Both the position numbers and the translations under genes were made by a program. Under the pieces are notes generated by a model, which was given only the letters and a program-made list of their open reading frames with translations, was not told where the DNA came from and did not search any database. A DNA stretch of 9,598 nucleotides from an uncultured Rhodobacterales bacterium (lineage in GTDB: Bacteria > Pseudomonadota > Alphaproteobacteria > Rhodobacterales > Rhodobacteraceae): assembly GCA_937901055.1 (NCBI GenBank), contig CALCGO010000403.1, positions 1 through 9,598 of the forward strand. Direction: 5' to 3'. Positions 1 to 6,125 of this stretch are shown here, piece by piece. The first letter of the stretch is position 1. Every line of letters starts with the position of its first letter.

Positions 1-1
1 C

Positions 2-178
2 GTTAGTGGTTTGGTAATGACGAAACTAGACGGCACGGCGAAAGGCGGCGTGCTGGTGGCACTGGCGGATAAATACGGCCTGCCTATCCACGCGATTGGG
101 GTTGGCGAAAGCATTGAAGACCTTCAAGCTTTTGACCCTGACGAATTTGCACGCGCGCTGACAGGGGCAACCTTGTGA
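2..178 (+). CDS. ftsY: FtsY, signal recognition particle receptor GTPase (C-terminal end only)
   Basis: This is the last 58 codons of an SRP-family GTPase, cut by the left window edge. FtsY docks the SRP-ribosome complex at the inner membrane, so that membrane proteins are delivered to the SecYEG translocon. The visible part carries the G4 motif region TKLDGTAKGG and the closing G5-region motif GVGESIEDLQAFD, ending in a short DEFARAL tail, which is the normal end of FtsY. Ffh shares TKLDG but continues into a long M domain, which is absent here, so FtsY is the better call. The stop TGA (176-178) overlaps the GTG start of the next gene, suggesting co-transcription and coupled translation. The NG-domain core and any acidic N-terminal region are outside the window. 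Confidence 0.93.
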   Translation, partial: VSGLVMTKLDGTAKGGVLVALADKYGLPIHAIGVGESIEDLQAFDPDEFARALTGATL

Positions 179-1077
179 GCGACTTCATCCTCTCGGTCGA
201 GGGGACGGAGTATGGAAAATGGCTGGCGATGATGTTGGCGCTGACCTCGGCGGTGGCGCATTCGGTTTTTGGCGCGTTGCAGAAGGGGCGGTATGACCCT
301 TGGCTGATGCGCGGTGCGATTGATATCTTCTATTTCTTGATCGCACTTCCGATTGCATTGTTCGTGTTCCCGCTGCCAGAGCCGCATGTCTGGTTGATAC
401 TGTTCGCCGTTTGGGTGATCCATGTTGCCTACAAGTATTTCATGGCGATGGCGTATTCGCGCGGGGCCTATACGGTGGTCTATCCGGTTGTGCGCGGCAC
501 AGGCCCGCTGGTAACGGTAATCGCCGCAGGTTTTGTCTTCGGCGAGACGTTTACGCCCATACAATGGGGTGGCGTGTTGTTGTTGTCCGGCGGGATTTTT
601 GCGCTGGCTGGCTGGAACCTACACAAAACGGATGTCGGACGGCATGTGTTGATCTCCGCGCTCGGGTTTGCATTTCTAACCGGGGTGATCGTTGCGATTT
701 ACACGACGGTTGATGCGCTCGGGATGCGCTCTACACCTGATCCGTTCACCTTCCTGTTTTGGTTCTTTGTGGTAGACGGCTGGGTATTCCCGATCATCTC
801 GTTCATACATTGGAAACGAATGGACAACCCGCCAGCCCCGGGACCTTTGTTAAGAAAAGGTTTCATAGGAGCGCTGATTGCATTCATCAGTTTTGGTGCA
901 GTCATGTTGGCGACAAGGTTGGACAAAGTTGGCGAGGCCGCCGTGCTGCGCGAGACATCGACTGTCTTTGCCGCGCTGATCGGCTGGTTGTTCCTGAAAG
1001 AAACCGTGGGCCCCGTACGGGCCAGTTTGATGGCCATTATCGCGGCAGGAGCCGTAGTAGTGGAATTCGGCGGATAG
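175..1077 (+). CDS. EamA/DMT-family membrane transporter
   Basis: A 300-residue, strongly hydrophobic protein with about ten predicted membrane segments, the size and layout of drug/metabolite transporters with two EamA repeats. The first repeat ends around residues 92-145 (AMAYSRGAYTVVYPVVRG, then FVFGETFTPIQWGGVLLLSG). The second repeats that pattern at about 246-298 (ATRLDKVGEAAVLRETS, then GWLFLKETVGPVRASL); the paired 'GE/KE-T' motif before the last helix of each half is typical. It sits in the inner membrane and probably exports or exchanges a small metabolite, but the substrate cannot be read from sequence. The GTG start overlaps the ftsY stop by 4 bases and has AGGGG about 8 bases upstream; the next in-frame ATG at 229 would shorten the N-terminus by 18 residues. 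The yciB gene starts 17 bases after its stop. Confidence 0.85.
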   Translation: MSDFILSVEGTEYGKWLAMMLALTSAVAHSVFGALQKGRYDPWLMRGAIDIFYFLIALPIALFVFPLPEPHVWLILFAVWVIHVAYKYFMAMAYSRGAYTVVYPVVRGTGPLVTVIAAGFVFGETFTPIQWGGVLLLSGGIFALAGWNLHKTDVGRHVLISALGFAFLTGVIVAIYTTVDALGMRSTPDPFTFLFWFFVVDGWVFPIISFIHWKRMDNPPAPGPLLRKGFIGALIAFISFGAVMLATRLDKVGEAAVLRETSTVFAALIGWLFLKETVGPVRASLMAIIAAGAVVVEFGG

Positions 1078-1094
1078 AGAGGCTAAGAGGCGTT

Positions 1095-1700
1095 ATGGAA
1101 AAGAAAAAAATACACCCGCTATTGAAGCTGGCCCTTGAGATGGGGCCGATTATGATATTCTTCGTATCGTATAAGTTTGCGACTGTGCCGGATGGCGCCA
1201 CGGATGAGGCGCGTCAGTTGGCCCAGCTTCTGTTTGCGACGGGCATATTCATTCCGACAATCCTGATTTCGCTGGCTATCAGTTGGGTGTTAACCCGCAG
1301 CCTACCGAAGATGGCTGTGATGACGGCGGTGGTTGTCGTGGTGATGGGCGGGTTGACGCTGTGGCTAAAAGACGACACGTTCATCAAGATGAAACCGACG
1401 ATCCTTTACACGCTGTTCGCGGCAATCCTCGGTTTTGGCTTAATGCGTGGTCAAAGCTATCTGCAATATGTGATGGAAGATTCCATGCCGTTGCAGCCTG
1501 AAGGTTGGACCATTTTTACGAAGCGGTTCGCCCTGTTTTTTGTCGGTTTAGCAATCGTTAACGAGATCGTCTGGCGCGGCTTTGGCACAGACATCTGGGT
1601 GAATTTCAAAACCTTCGCACTGCCGGTGGCCACATTCGTGTTTATATTCAGTCAAATGGGTGTGTTCAGCAAATACGCGATTGAAGAAGACGAAAGTTAA
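1095..1700 (+). CDS. yciB: YciB/IspZ inner membrane-spanning septation protein
   Basis: A 201-residue polytopic inner-membrane protein of the YciB (septation protein A) family, linked in other bacteria to cell-envelope synthesis and intracellular septation. Family hallmarks are the N-terminal LELGP-like segment (LALEMGPIMIFFVSY, residues 12-26), the conserved DDTFIKMKPTILY loop at 93-105, and NEIVWRGFGTDIWVNFK at 156-172, with about five membrane segments around them. The open frame runs back to 759 inside the EamA gene in another frame. I place the start at ATG 1095 because it has an AAGAGG-type site at 1085-1090 and matches the usual N-terminus (a short lysine-rich lead, then helix 1). Its TAA stop shares the TTAA palindrome with the stop of the converging gene. 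Alphaproteobacterial members of about 200 residues are somewhat longer than the 179-residue E. coli protein. Confidence 0.93.
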   Translation: MEKKKIHPLLKLALEMGPIMIFFVSYKFATVPDGATDEARQLAQLLFATGIFIPTILISLAISWVLTRSLPKMAVMTAVVVVVMGGLTLWLKDDTFIKMKPTILYTLFAAILGFGLMRGQSYLQYVMEDSMPLQPEGWTIFTKRFALFFVGLAIVNEIVWRGFGTDIWVNFKTFALPVATFVFIFSQMGVFSKYAIEEDES

Positions 1701-1718
1701 CGCGGGCGTAACTTTTCG
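1691..1718. terminator. Imperfect inverted repeat at the convergent gene junction (possible bidirectional terminator)
   Basis: CGAAAGTTA at 1691-1699 pairs with TAACTTTTCG at 1709-1718 with one bulged base, around a GC-rich 9-base loop that can pair a little further. It lies exactly on the shared stop codons of yciB and the dehydrogenase, where transcripts from both strands must end. No clean T-run follows the stem on either strand, so it is not a textbook intrinsic terminator. It overlaps both coding ends and could be partly coincidental. Confidence 0.25.
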
Positions 1719-2503
1719 ATCATCGCGATCAGGGTTAACGGCAGATTAACGTCTGCGTTGTCAGGGGCGCCGTCCATCGCGGCCTCGACATCTTTTTTCA
1801 AGATGCTGATAGTGTTCTCTGTATCGAAACCATCACGTGCGAATTCGATGTCGTTGAAATTGCTACCAAACCACGTTTGACCGGAGCTGGTGTGCATTAG
1901 GTCTAGCAACCGTGTTTCTTCAATTCCCAGTTCATCGGCCCAGTCCAGTACAAGCCGTGTGGCGACCGTAGAGCTGGCCGCTAACAGGTTATTAAGGACT
2001 TTGGCAGCCATGCCCGCACCAAACCCGCCCATCAGGTGAAAATGCTTCCCCATGGCGTCTAGGTACGGCTGGATGTGCGCAATATCTTCCGGCTCTCCGC
2101 CCAACATGAAGGACAGGTGTTTTTCTTCGGCCGCGATAGCTGCACCTGACATTGGCGCGTCTATCAGCTTGATGTGCAGCGGGACGCGTGCGCGGAGTTC
2201 ACGGACATATTTAGGCGATAGCGTGGAACTGATGACGATGTGGGTCAGCGAATCCGTTTTGGCGATCAGCTTTTGGTCGTTGAACAACACATCATCGGTT
2301 TGTTGCTGGTCGCGCACAACTGTGAAAAGGGTTGTTAAATCTGCTGCGAAATCGGTCGGGGTCAAGGCCATAGAGCCTTGGAAACTTCCGAACTCGGTCA
2401 TCGGCCGTACATCAAAACCTTGGGTATTAAACCCGGCATCCCGAAGGGCTTTGGCCATGGGAAACCCCATGCGGCCACAGCCGGCGATTCCGATTTTAGG
2501 CAT
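1697..2503 (-). CDS. 3-hydroxyisobutyrate dehydrogenase-like NAD(P)-dependent oxidoreductase
   Basis: A 268-residue member of the beta-hydroxyacid dehydrogenase family (3-hydroxyisobutyrate, tartronate semialdehyde and glyoxylate reductases). These cytoplasmic enzymes interconvert hydroxyacids and their semialdehyde or keto forms with NAD(P). Visible motifs, in order: Rossmann fold GIAGCGRMGFPMA (5-17, GxGxxG at 8-13), substrate loop DAPMSGA (115-121), catalytic-lysine segment GAGMAAKVLNN with Lys168 (162-172), and the C-terminal ILKKDVEAAM (234-243). It is slightly short for the family (about 290) and the substrate loop reads DAPMSGAA rather than DAPVSGG, so the exact substrate is uncertain. 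The ATG start has AAGGA 7 bases upstream and lies 3 bases after the crotonase stop, so the two are probably co-transcribed. That pairing fits valine-type or acyl-CoA catabolism, but this is inference. Confidence 0.85.
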   Translation of the reverse strand: MPKIGIAGCGRMGFPMAKALRDAGFNTQGFDVRPMTEFGSFQGSMALTPTDFAADLTTLFTVVRDQQQTDDVLFNDQKLIAKTDSLTHIVISSTLSPKYVRELRARVPLHIKLIDAPMSGAAIAAEEKHLSFMLGGEPEDIAHIQPYLDAMGKHFHLMGGFGAGMAAKVLNNLLAASSTVATRLVLDWADELGIEETRLLDLMHTSSGQTWFGSNFNDIEFARDGFDTENTISILKKDVEAAMDGAPDNADVNLPLTLIAMIEKLRPR

Positions 2504-2506
2504 ATT

Positions 2507-3304
2507 CTAGTCCTTGAAGTTAGGAGGGCGCTTTTCGAAGTTGGCCATCACGGCCTCCGTCTGATTTTCCCGACCCAGCACGGATTTCTGGGCGACGGAT
2601 TCAGCCATCAATGTGCTGGCACGATCCGCGCCCCACGTGTCCGAGATTAGCTGTTTTGATGCCCGTGTTCCATCCGGGCTTCGCGCTGCAATCTGTTCGG
2701 CAAGTTCCATTGCCCGGGCTAAGGGATTGTCGGCAACTTCGGTTACAAATCCCCACTCCAGTGCCTGTGTAGCGTCAAATATTTCGGCCGTGTAAGTCAG
2801 GCGACGCACAATGTCTTGGCGAGCCAGCGCGGGCATCAAGGCCATTCCGCCCATGTCTGGCACCAACCCCCACTTGGCCTCCATGATCGAAAACCTGGTA
2901 TCGGGCGCAGCCACACGGATGTCTGCGCCGAGCATGATCTGGAAGCCGCCGCCAAAAGCAACACCGTGCAGAGCCGTGACAATCGGCATCGGTAGATCGC
3001 GCCAGCCAGTGGATGCGTGCTGAAACAAGTTGGCGTCGTTATGTGAACGCGCCATGAAATCGACGCTGTCGGGGTTTTGCAACATTGCGGCAAAGCTCAT
3101 GAAATCGAGACCGGCACAGAATGCCTCGCCGTCACCAGACAGGACAACTGCACGTGTCTCGCGTGCGTTCGAGAGTTGCCCGATCGTGTCAGCAATGGCC
3201 TCAAGCATCGCTTGATCAAGCGCGTTACGTTTGTCTGCGCGGTTCAGAACCACGTGGGCGATCGGTCCGTTGTGCGTGACGGTTGCGCGATCAGTCGTCG
3301 ACAA
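2507..3304 (-). CDS. Crotonase/enoyl-CoA hydratase-isomerase family protein
   Basis: A 265-residue crotonase-fold protein predicted to act on an acyl-CoA thioester in the cytoplasm. Motifs: HVVLNRADKRNALD (17-30, CoA binding), GEAFCAGLDFM (59-69) and GVAFGGGFQIMLGADIR (114-130), which form the oxyanion hole, then MEAKWGLVPDMGG (141-153). Against rat enoyl-CoA hydratase by recall, Glu144 is replaced by Gln122 while Glu164 is kept as Glu142. Asp150 sits 8 residues after that Glu, as in dienoyl-CoA isomerase. A simple hydratase assignment is therefore doubtful. The frame opens at a TTG at 3328, but I chose the TTG at 3304: it has GGGAGA 6 bases upstream and gives a normal short N-terminus (STTDRATVTHNG). 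Either way the gene overlaps the end of the ATPase gene (by 14 bases from 3304), which suggests coupled translation. Confidence 0.87.
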   Translation of the reverse strand: MSTTDRATVTHNGPIAHVVLNRADKRNALDQAMLEAIADTIGQLSNARETRAVVLSGDGEAFCAGLDFMSFAAMLQNPDSVDFMARSHNDANLFQHASTGWRDLPMPIVTALHGVAFGGGFQIMLGADIRVAAPDTRFSIMEAKWGLVPDMGGMALMPALARQDIVRRLTYTAEIFDATQALEWGFVTEVADNPLARAMELAEQIAARSPDGTRASKQLISDTWGADRASTLMAESVAQKSVLGRENQTEAVMANFEKRPPNFKD

Positions 3305-4586
3305 ACAGGTTCTCCCAAGCTCGGTCAATCAGTTCGGGACTCATATGTGGCTCGTAACCTTCATAATCGCAGATTGATAGGCTCTGGTCGATGAGGAAGG
3401 GGGCTTGGTACGACGCAAACTGGTTGTCCACCGCGGGATACTTCGTGTTAAGCAAATATTTCATAACCTCTTCATCGGGGCGCATTTTGTAGTGGCGGCA
3501 AGTCTTGACGAAAATCTTGATGAAATCGTCGCGGCTCGGATTATCCACTTTGATTTTATAATAAATACGCCGCAAAGCCGCGCCATCGAACATTTCGGTG
3601 GGCACCATATTAGTCGAGAAGATTACGAGCGTATCGAAAGGCACCATGAATTTCTGCCCCGATTGCAGGGTCAAAATATCGAAATGTTGTTCCATCGGAA
3701 CAATCCAACGGTTGATTAACGCCTGTGGGGGTTCGGCTTGGCGACCAAGGTCGTCCACGATAAACACGCCGCCCGTGGCTTTCAGCTGCAACGGCGCCTG
3801 ATACGTACGCGAAACAGGGTTATAAATCAGATCGAGCATTGAAAGCGTCAGCTCAACACCGTTCATAACCGAGGGGCGACGGCAGAGCGCATAGCGTTGG
3901 TCAAAGGTTGGTCCAAGACGGCGCAGCGCGGTGGTGTCAAATTCTTCAGTTTTTGCCAAAGTATGGATGATCGGGTCGTAAAGTGAAATAACCTGTCCGG
4001 AATACTCAAGAAATTTGGGAAGGAAAATGTTATCGCCAAGTGAATCCCGAATCCCGTTAGCGATAGATGACTTACCATTTCCCGGAGGGCCAAATAACAG
4101 GATGGATTTGCCAGAGTTAACTGCAGGGCCAAGCTGGGCAAGCATGCCGTCGGGCATAACCAGATGCGATAGGGAACTTTCGAGATCTTCACGCCGGATG
4201 TTTACGTCTTTAACCTTCTGGCGTTCCGTTTGCTTCCAAAAATCCGCTAGCGGTACAGGAAGTGATCCGTAGTACTCTGATTGTTGAAGTGCATCGAGCG
4301 CACGGGATTTCCCTGAATCGGTTAGCTGATAGCGCATGGTCGCCGTGGTTGAAGCTCCGCGTGCGCCCAGCGTTTCGATCAACCCGTTTTCGCGGATTTC
4401 ATCAACCAATTCCTGCGCGATTGGAACAGAAACGGACAAGGCGTCGGCAATATCAATGATGTCACTCAGGTTCCGCCGAAAAATTGTTTTCAGCAAGATG
4501 CCGGTCATGAGAGTCATCTCAAGGCCAATCTCGGACAGCTGCAAAGGTACGGGGGGCTTAAACGCCTCGTGTTTATGTCCTTCCAT
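3291..4586 (-). CDS. AAA+ ATPase with N-terminal winged-helix-like domain, next to the tad locus
   Basis: A 431-residue cytoplasmic P-loop ATPase. Residues about 20-105 look like a winged-helix domain (helices at 20-38, 41-50 and 54-68; LIETLGARG then MRYQLTDSGKSRALDAL as wing and last helix). A linker leads to the ATPase core: Walker A GPPGNGKSS (166-174), Walker B GGVFIVDDLGRQ (272-283, paired acids Asp278-Asp279), sensor 1 VIFSTN (321-326), and a likely arginine finger ALRRIYYKIKV (337-347). No membrane segment or signal peptide is seen. The domain order resembles MoxR-like remodelling ATPases plus a DNA- or protein-binding head. I recall unnamed proteins of this sort near alphaproteobacterial tad genes, but no assigned function. 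The ATG start has AAGGAG 8 bases upstream. It lies 152 bases after the prepilin peptidase and overlaps the crotonase gene downstream. Confidence 0.8.
   Translation of the reverse strand: MEGHKHEAFKPPVPLQLSEIGLEMTLMTGILLKTIFRRNLSDIIDIADALSVSVPIAQELVDEIRENGLIETLGARGASTTATMRYQLTDSGKSRALDALQQSEYYGSLPVPLADFWKQTERQKVKDVNIRREDLESSLSHLVMPDGMLAQLGPAVNSGKSILLFGPPGNGKSSIANGIRDSLGDNIFLPKFLEYSGQVISLYDPIIHTLAKTEEFDTTALRRLGPTFDQRYALCRRPSVMNGVELTLSMLDLIYNPVSRTYQAPLQLKATGGVFIVDDLGRQAEPPQALINRWIVPMEQHFDILTLQSGQKFMVPFDTLVIFSTNMVPTEMFDGAALRRIYYKIKVDNPSRDDFIKIFVKTCRHYKMRPDEEVMKYLLNTKYPAVDNQFASYQAPFLIDQSLSICDYEGYEPHMSPELIDRAWENLFVDD
3311..3316 (-). promoter_or_regulatory. Ribosome binding site deciding the crotonase TTG start
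   Basis: GGGAGA on the minus strand, 6 bases before the TTG at 3304, inside the last codons of the ATPase gene. The farther TTG at 3328 has no comparable purine-rich site in front of it (the preceding bases read AGTCCCGAACTGA). Confidence 0.55.
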
Positions 4587-4625
4587 ATTGCTTTCTCCTT
4601 CGTGACCAGAAACCGTATCAATTTA

Positions 4626-4655
4626 ATTTTAACGCGTATTGTCGTGTTGACGCAA
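4626..4655 (-). promoter_or_regulatory. Candidate sigma-70-type promoter for the ATPase gene
   Basis: Read on the minus strand, TTGCGT (4650-4655) and TAAAAT (4626-4631) are 18 bases apart, resembling -35 and -10 boxes; the -10 matches five of six consensus positions and the -35 only three. Transcription from it would start near 4619, giving a leader of about 30 bases carrying the strong AAGGAG site of the ATPase gene. This 152-base gap is the only one over 20 bases in the minus-strand gene row, so a promoter here is expected on layout as well. The rest of the gap shows only the hairpin listed separately. Confidence 0.35.
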
Positions 4656-4686
4656 TGCAGAGATGAAAAATATCAAACGTGTATTA

Positions 4687-4703
4687 CCGCCAAATTGCGG
4701 CGG
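4687..4703 (-). terminator. Small hairpin after the prepilin peptidase gene (weak terminator candidate)
   Basis: CCGCC at 4687-4691 and GGCGG at 4699-4703 form a 5-bp GC stem with a 7-base loop, about 36 bases after the stop of the prepilin peptidase in the direction of transcription. It is followed by TAATACACG, not a T-run, so intrinsic termination is doubtful. It could instead protect the 3' end of the tad message or be chance. Confidence 0.2.
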
Positions 4704-4738
4704 AACTTAGAGTATTAACGGGTCATTCACACATTCCG

Positions 4739-5269
4739 TCAAGCTGCCGTCGAGGTTAAAAAAAGGCCCACGACGGAGAGTTGATAAAATATTAACGCAG
4801 CGCTCATCCCTAAACCCAGCGGGAAATTCTTTACCTTGGATGTCTTTTCAACCCGCCAAGATTCCCAATTATCCGTGATCGGGTTCAGGAAACCGATCTT
4901 CCCGACCATCTTGTGAAGTATAACACCAAGCAGAGCGAACATTGCCAGCTCGAGCAGGAAAGACGCGATGTGGTTGTGATCGATGAACAAGGCCATGGCT
5001 GCCGCAAATTTGGCGTCGCCACCACCTATTCCACCAAACGAAAATAGGGTAAAGCCGATAACCAGAACGATAAAACCACCAAGAAGACGCCATAGATACA
5101 CATCAAATGGTAGCAATATTGCGCCGGAAATCAAAAACGCACCGGTCATCAAAAGTACCAAAATATTAGGTATTTTCATGAACTTAAGGTCGCTCCAAGC
5201 GGACCAAAGCGTAAACGGTGTGGCAACAACTAGAAAAATGTAATCTGTGTAGATGATATCGAGATTCAT
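4739..5269 (-). CDS. tadV: Prepilin peptidase, CpaA/TadV type (A24 aspartic protease)
   Basis: A 176-residue inner-membrane protein that is expected to cleave the leader of the Flp prepilin and TadE/F-type pseudopilins so they can be assembled. It is the short peptidase-only form, without the N-terminal methylase and zinc domain of PilD. The two catalytic aspartates are visible: Asp27 in SAWSDLKFMKIPN (23-35) and Asp85 in the GxGD motif GGIGGGDAKF (79-88). Five or six hydrophobic segments surround them. Its ATG overlaps the TGA of the upstream TPR lipoprotein gene (ATGA), and the bases before it have no Shine-Dalgarno sequence, so translation is probably coupled to that gene. It is the last of the six tad-type genes before the 152-base gap. 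The name tadV/cpaA rests on family type and position. Confidence 0.92.
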   Translation of the reverse strand: MNLDIIYTDYIFLVVATPFTLWSAWSDLKFMKIPNILVLLMTGAFLISGAILLPFDVYLWRLLGGFIVLVIGFTLFSFGGIGGGDAKFAAAMALFIDHNHIASFLLELAMFALLGVILHKMVGKIGFLNPITDNWESWRVEKTSKVKNFPLGLGMSAALIFYQLSVVGLFLTSTAA

Positions 5270-6111
5270 AGCGATGCCAACAGCGATACGGCAGCTTCGA
5301 AGTGCTGCGGGTGAATGTCGATAGCGTCTGACAAAAGCCCGCGGGCAATATCTACGTCGCCATTGCGGATAGCCTCACGAGCCAGATTATACAGCAAGAT
5401 TGCACGCTCTTTATCATTCATTGGTATGACTGGCAGGCGGTAAATGCCTTGTTTTCCAAGCGTAATCACAAGGTTGTTCTTGGCTGTGAACATTTTAGAA
5501 TCCGAAGCGATGGCCTGTTTGAACAGCTTTTCGGCGGCTGAATACTGGCCACGTTCCAACTTGGAAATCCCCCAGTTGTTCAAAACTTGCGCCGGTCGAG
5601 TAGTTAAGCCTCTAGCGATGTCATAGAAATTATCAGCCTTTTCCCATTCCTTGTTGTGGTCAGCAACCAGCGCTTCAAGGAAATATCGGTCAAACGACTC
5701 AACTGTTGGCGGGATGGCGTCGAGTTGCACGCGCGCCTCTTCCCACGCGCCATTGCGAACCAGCGCGTCTGCGTAATTCAGGCGGTCGCGGCTGTCTGCA
5801 TGCCCGTCTTCAATAAGCTGTTCATAAATAAGCGCGGCCTCGGCGTATTGCTTGTTCTGGACAAGTGCTTGCGCATATCCCTTTTTCAGGTCAATGCGTC
5901 CGGGTTCAGCGGCGAGTGAATCGCGAAAGAATGCAACAGCCTCGGCCGGGTTGGCGAGGTTTAACATAATGTCGTTCAGGCCTGTTGCGTCGATTACATT
6001 GACGGAGCCAAGGTCGGCATTCTTTTCCGCGTCGGTCATTTCAGTACAACCAGCAAGCGTAATGCTTAAGGCAAGGCCTGCGCCTAGCGTTCGTAAAATT
6101 GTAAGGCTCAT
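5266..6111 (-). CDS. TPR-repeat lipoprotein of the tad locus (second TadD-like protein)
   Basis: A 281-residue predicted lipoprotein: signal peptide MSLTILRTLGAGLALSITLAGC with lipobox LAGC and lipidated Cys22. The body is helical TPR-like repeats. Clear ones lie at about 55-70 (PAEAVAFFRDSLAAEP), 73-103 (KGYAQALVQNKQYAEAALIYEQ region), 107-130 (RLNYADALVRNGAWEEA), 176-205 (VLNNWGISKLERGQYSAAEK) and 236-268 (LLYNLAREAIRNGDVDIARG region). Such proteins are scaffolds in Tad pilus assembly, probably anchored in the outer membrane facing the periplasm; its partner is not known from sequence. The ATG has AGGGG upstream and starts 14 bases after the tadD stop; its end overlaps the peptidase start. 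It may be a divergent TadD paralogue or a pilotin-like factor. Confidence 0.85.
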   Translation of the reverse strand: MSLTILRTLGAGLALSITLAGCTEMTDAEKNADLGSVNVIDATGLNDIMLNLANPAEAVAFFRDSLAAEPGRIDLKKGYAQALVQNKQYAEAALIYEQLIEDGHADSRDRLNYADALVRNGAWEEARVQLDAIPPTVESFDRYFLEALVADHNKEWEKADNFYDIARGLTTRPAQVLNNWGISKLERGQYSAAEKLFKQAIASDSKMFTAKNNLVITLGKQGIYRLPVIPMNDKERAILLYNLAREAIRNGDVDIARGLLSDAIDIHPQHFEAAVSLLASL

Positions 6112-6125
6112 CTGCTCGCCCCTTT

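Noticed and set aside
124..564. A 146-residue minus-strand open frame antisense to the ftsY end and the EamA gene
   Set aside because: Rich in Arg, His and Gln with no recognisable motif, and it lies opposite a convincing transporter; it is a codon-bias shadow.
759..1094. N-terminal extension of the yciB frame back into the EamA gene
   Set aside because: The extra 112 residues are Arg/His-rich, overlap a well-supported gene in another frame, and precede a good ATG with a ribosome binding site.
1741..1756. Small hairpin GCAGA/TCTGC inside the dehydrogenase gene
   Set aside because: A 5-bp stem within coding sequence is expected by chance and has no associated signal.
4618..4636. TTAA-containing AT-rich patch considered as a CtrA site
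   Set aside because: The TTAA pairs are not separated by the 7 bases of the CtrA consensus TTAA-N7-TTAA.
4648..4678. Plus-strand TTGACG and TATCAA 18 bases apart, resembling a promoter
   Set aside because: No plus-strand gene follows; all genes in this region are on the minus strand, so it is probably a chance match in AT-rich DNA.
4747..4776. Inverted repeat CCGTCG/CGACGG with an A-run in the loop near the end of the prepilin peptidase gene
   Set aside because: It lies inside the coding sequence, the 18-base loop is long, and the A/T-run is in the loop and not after the stem.
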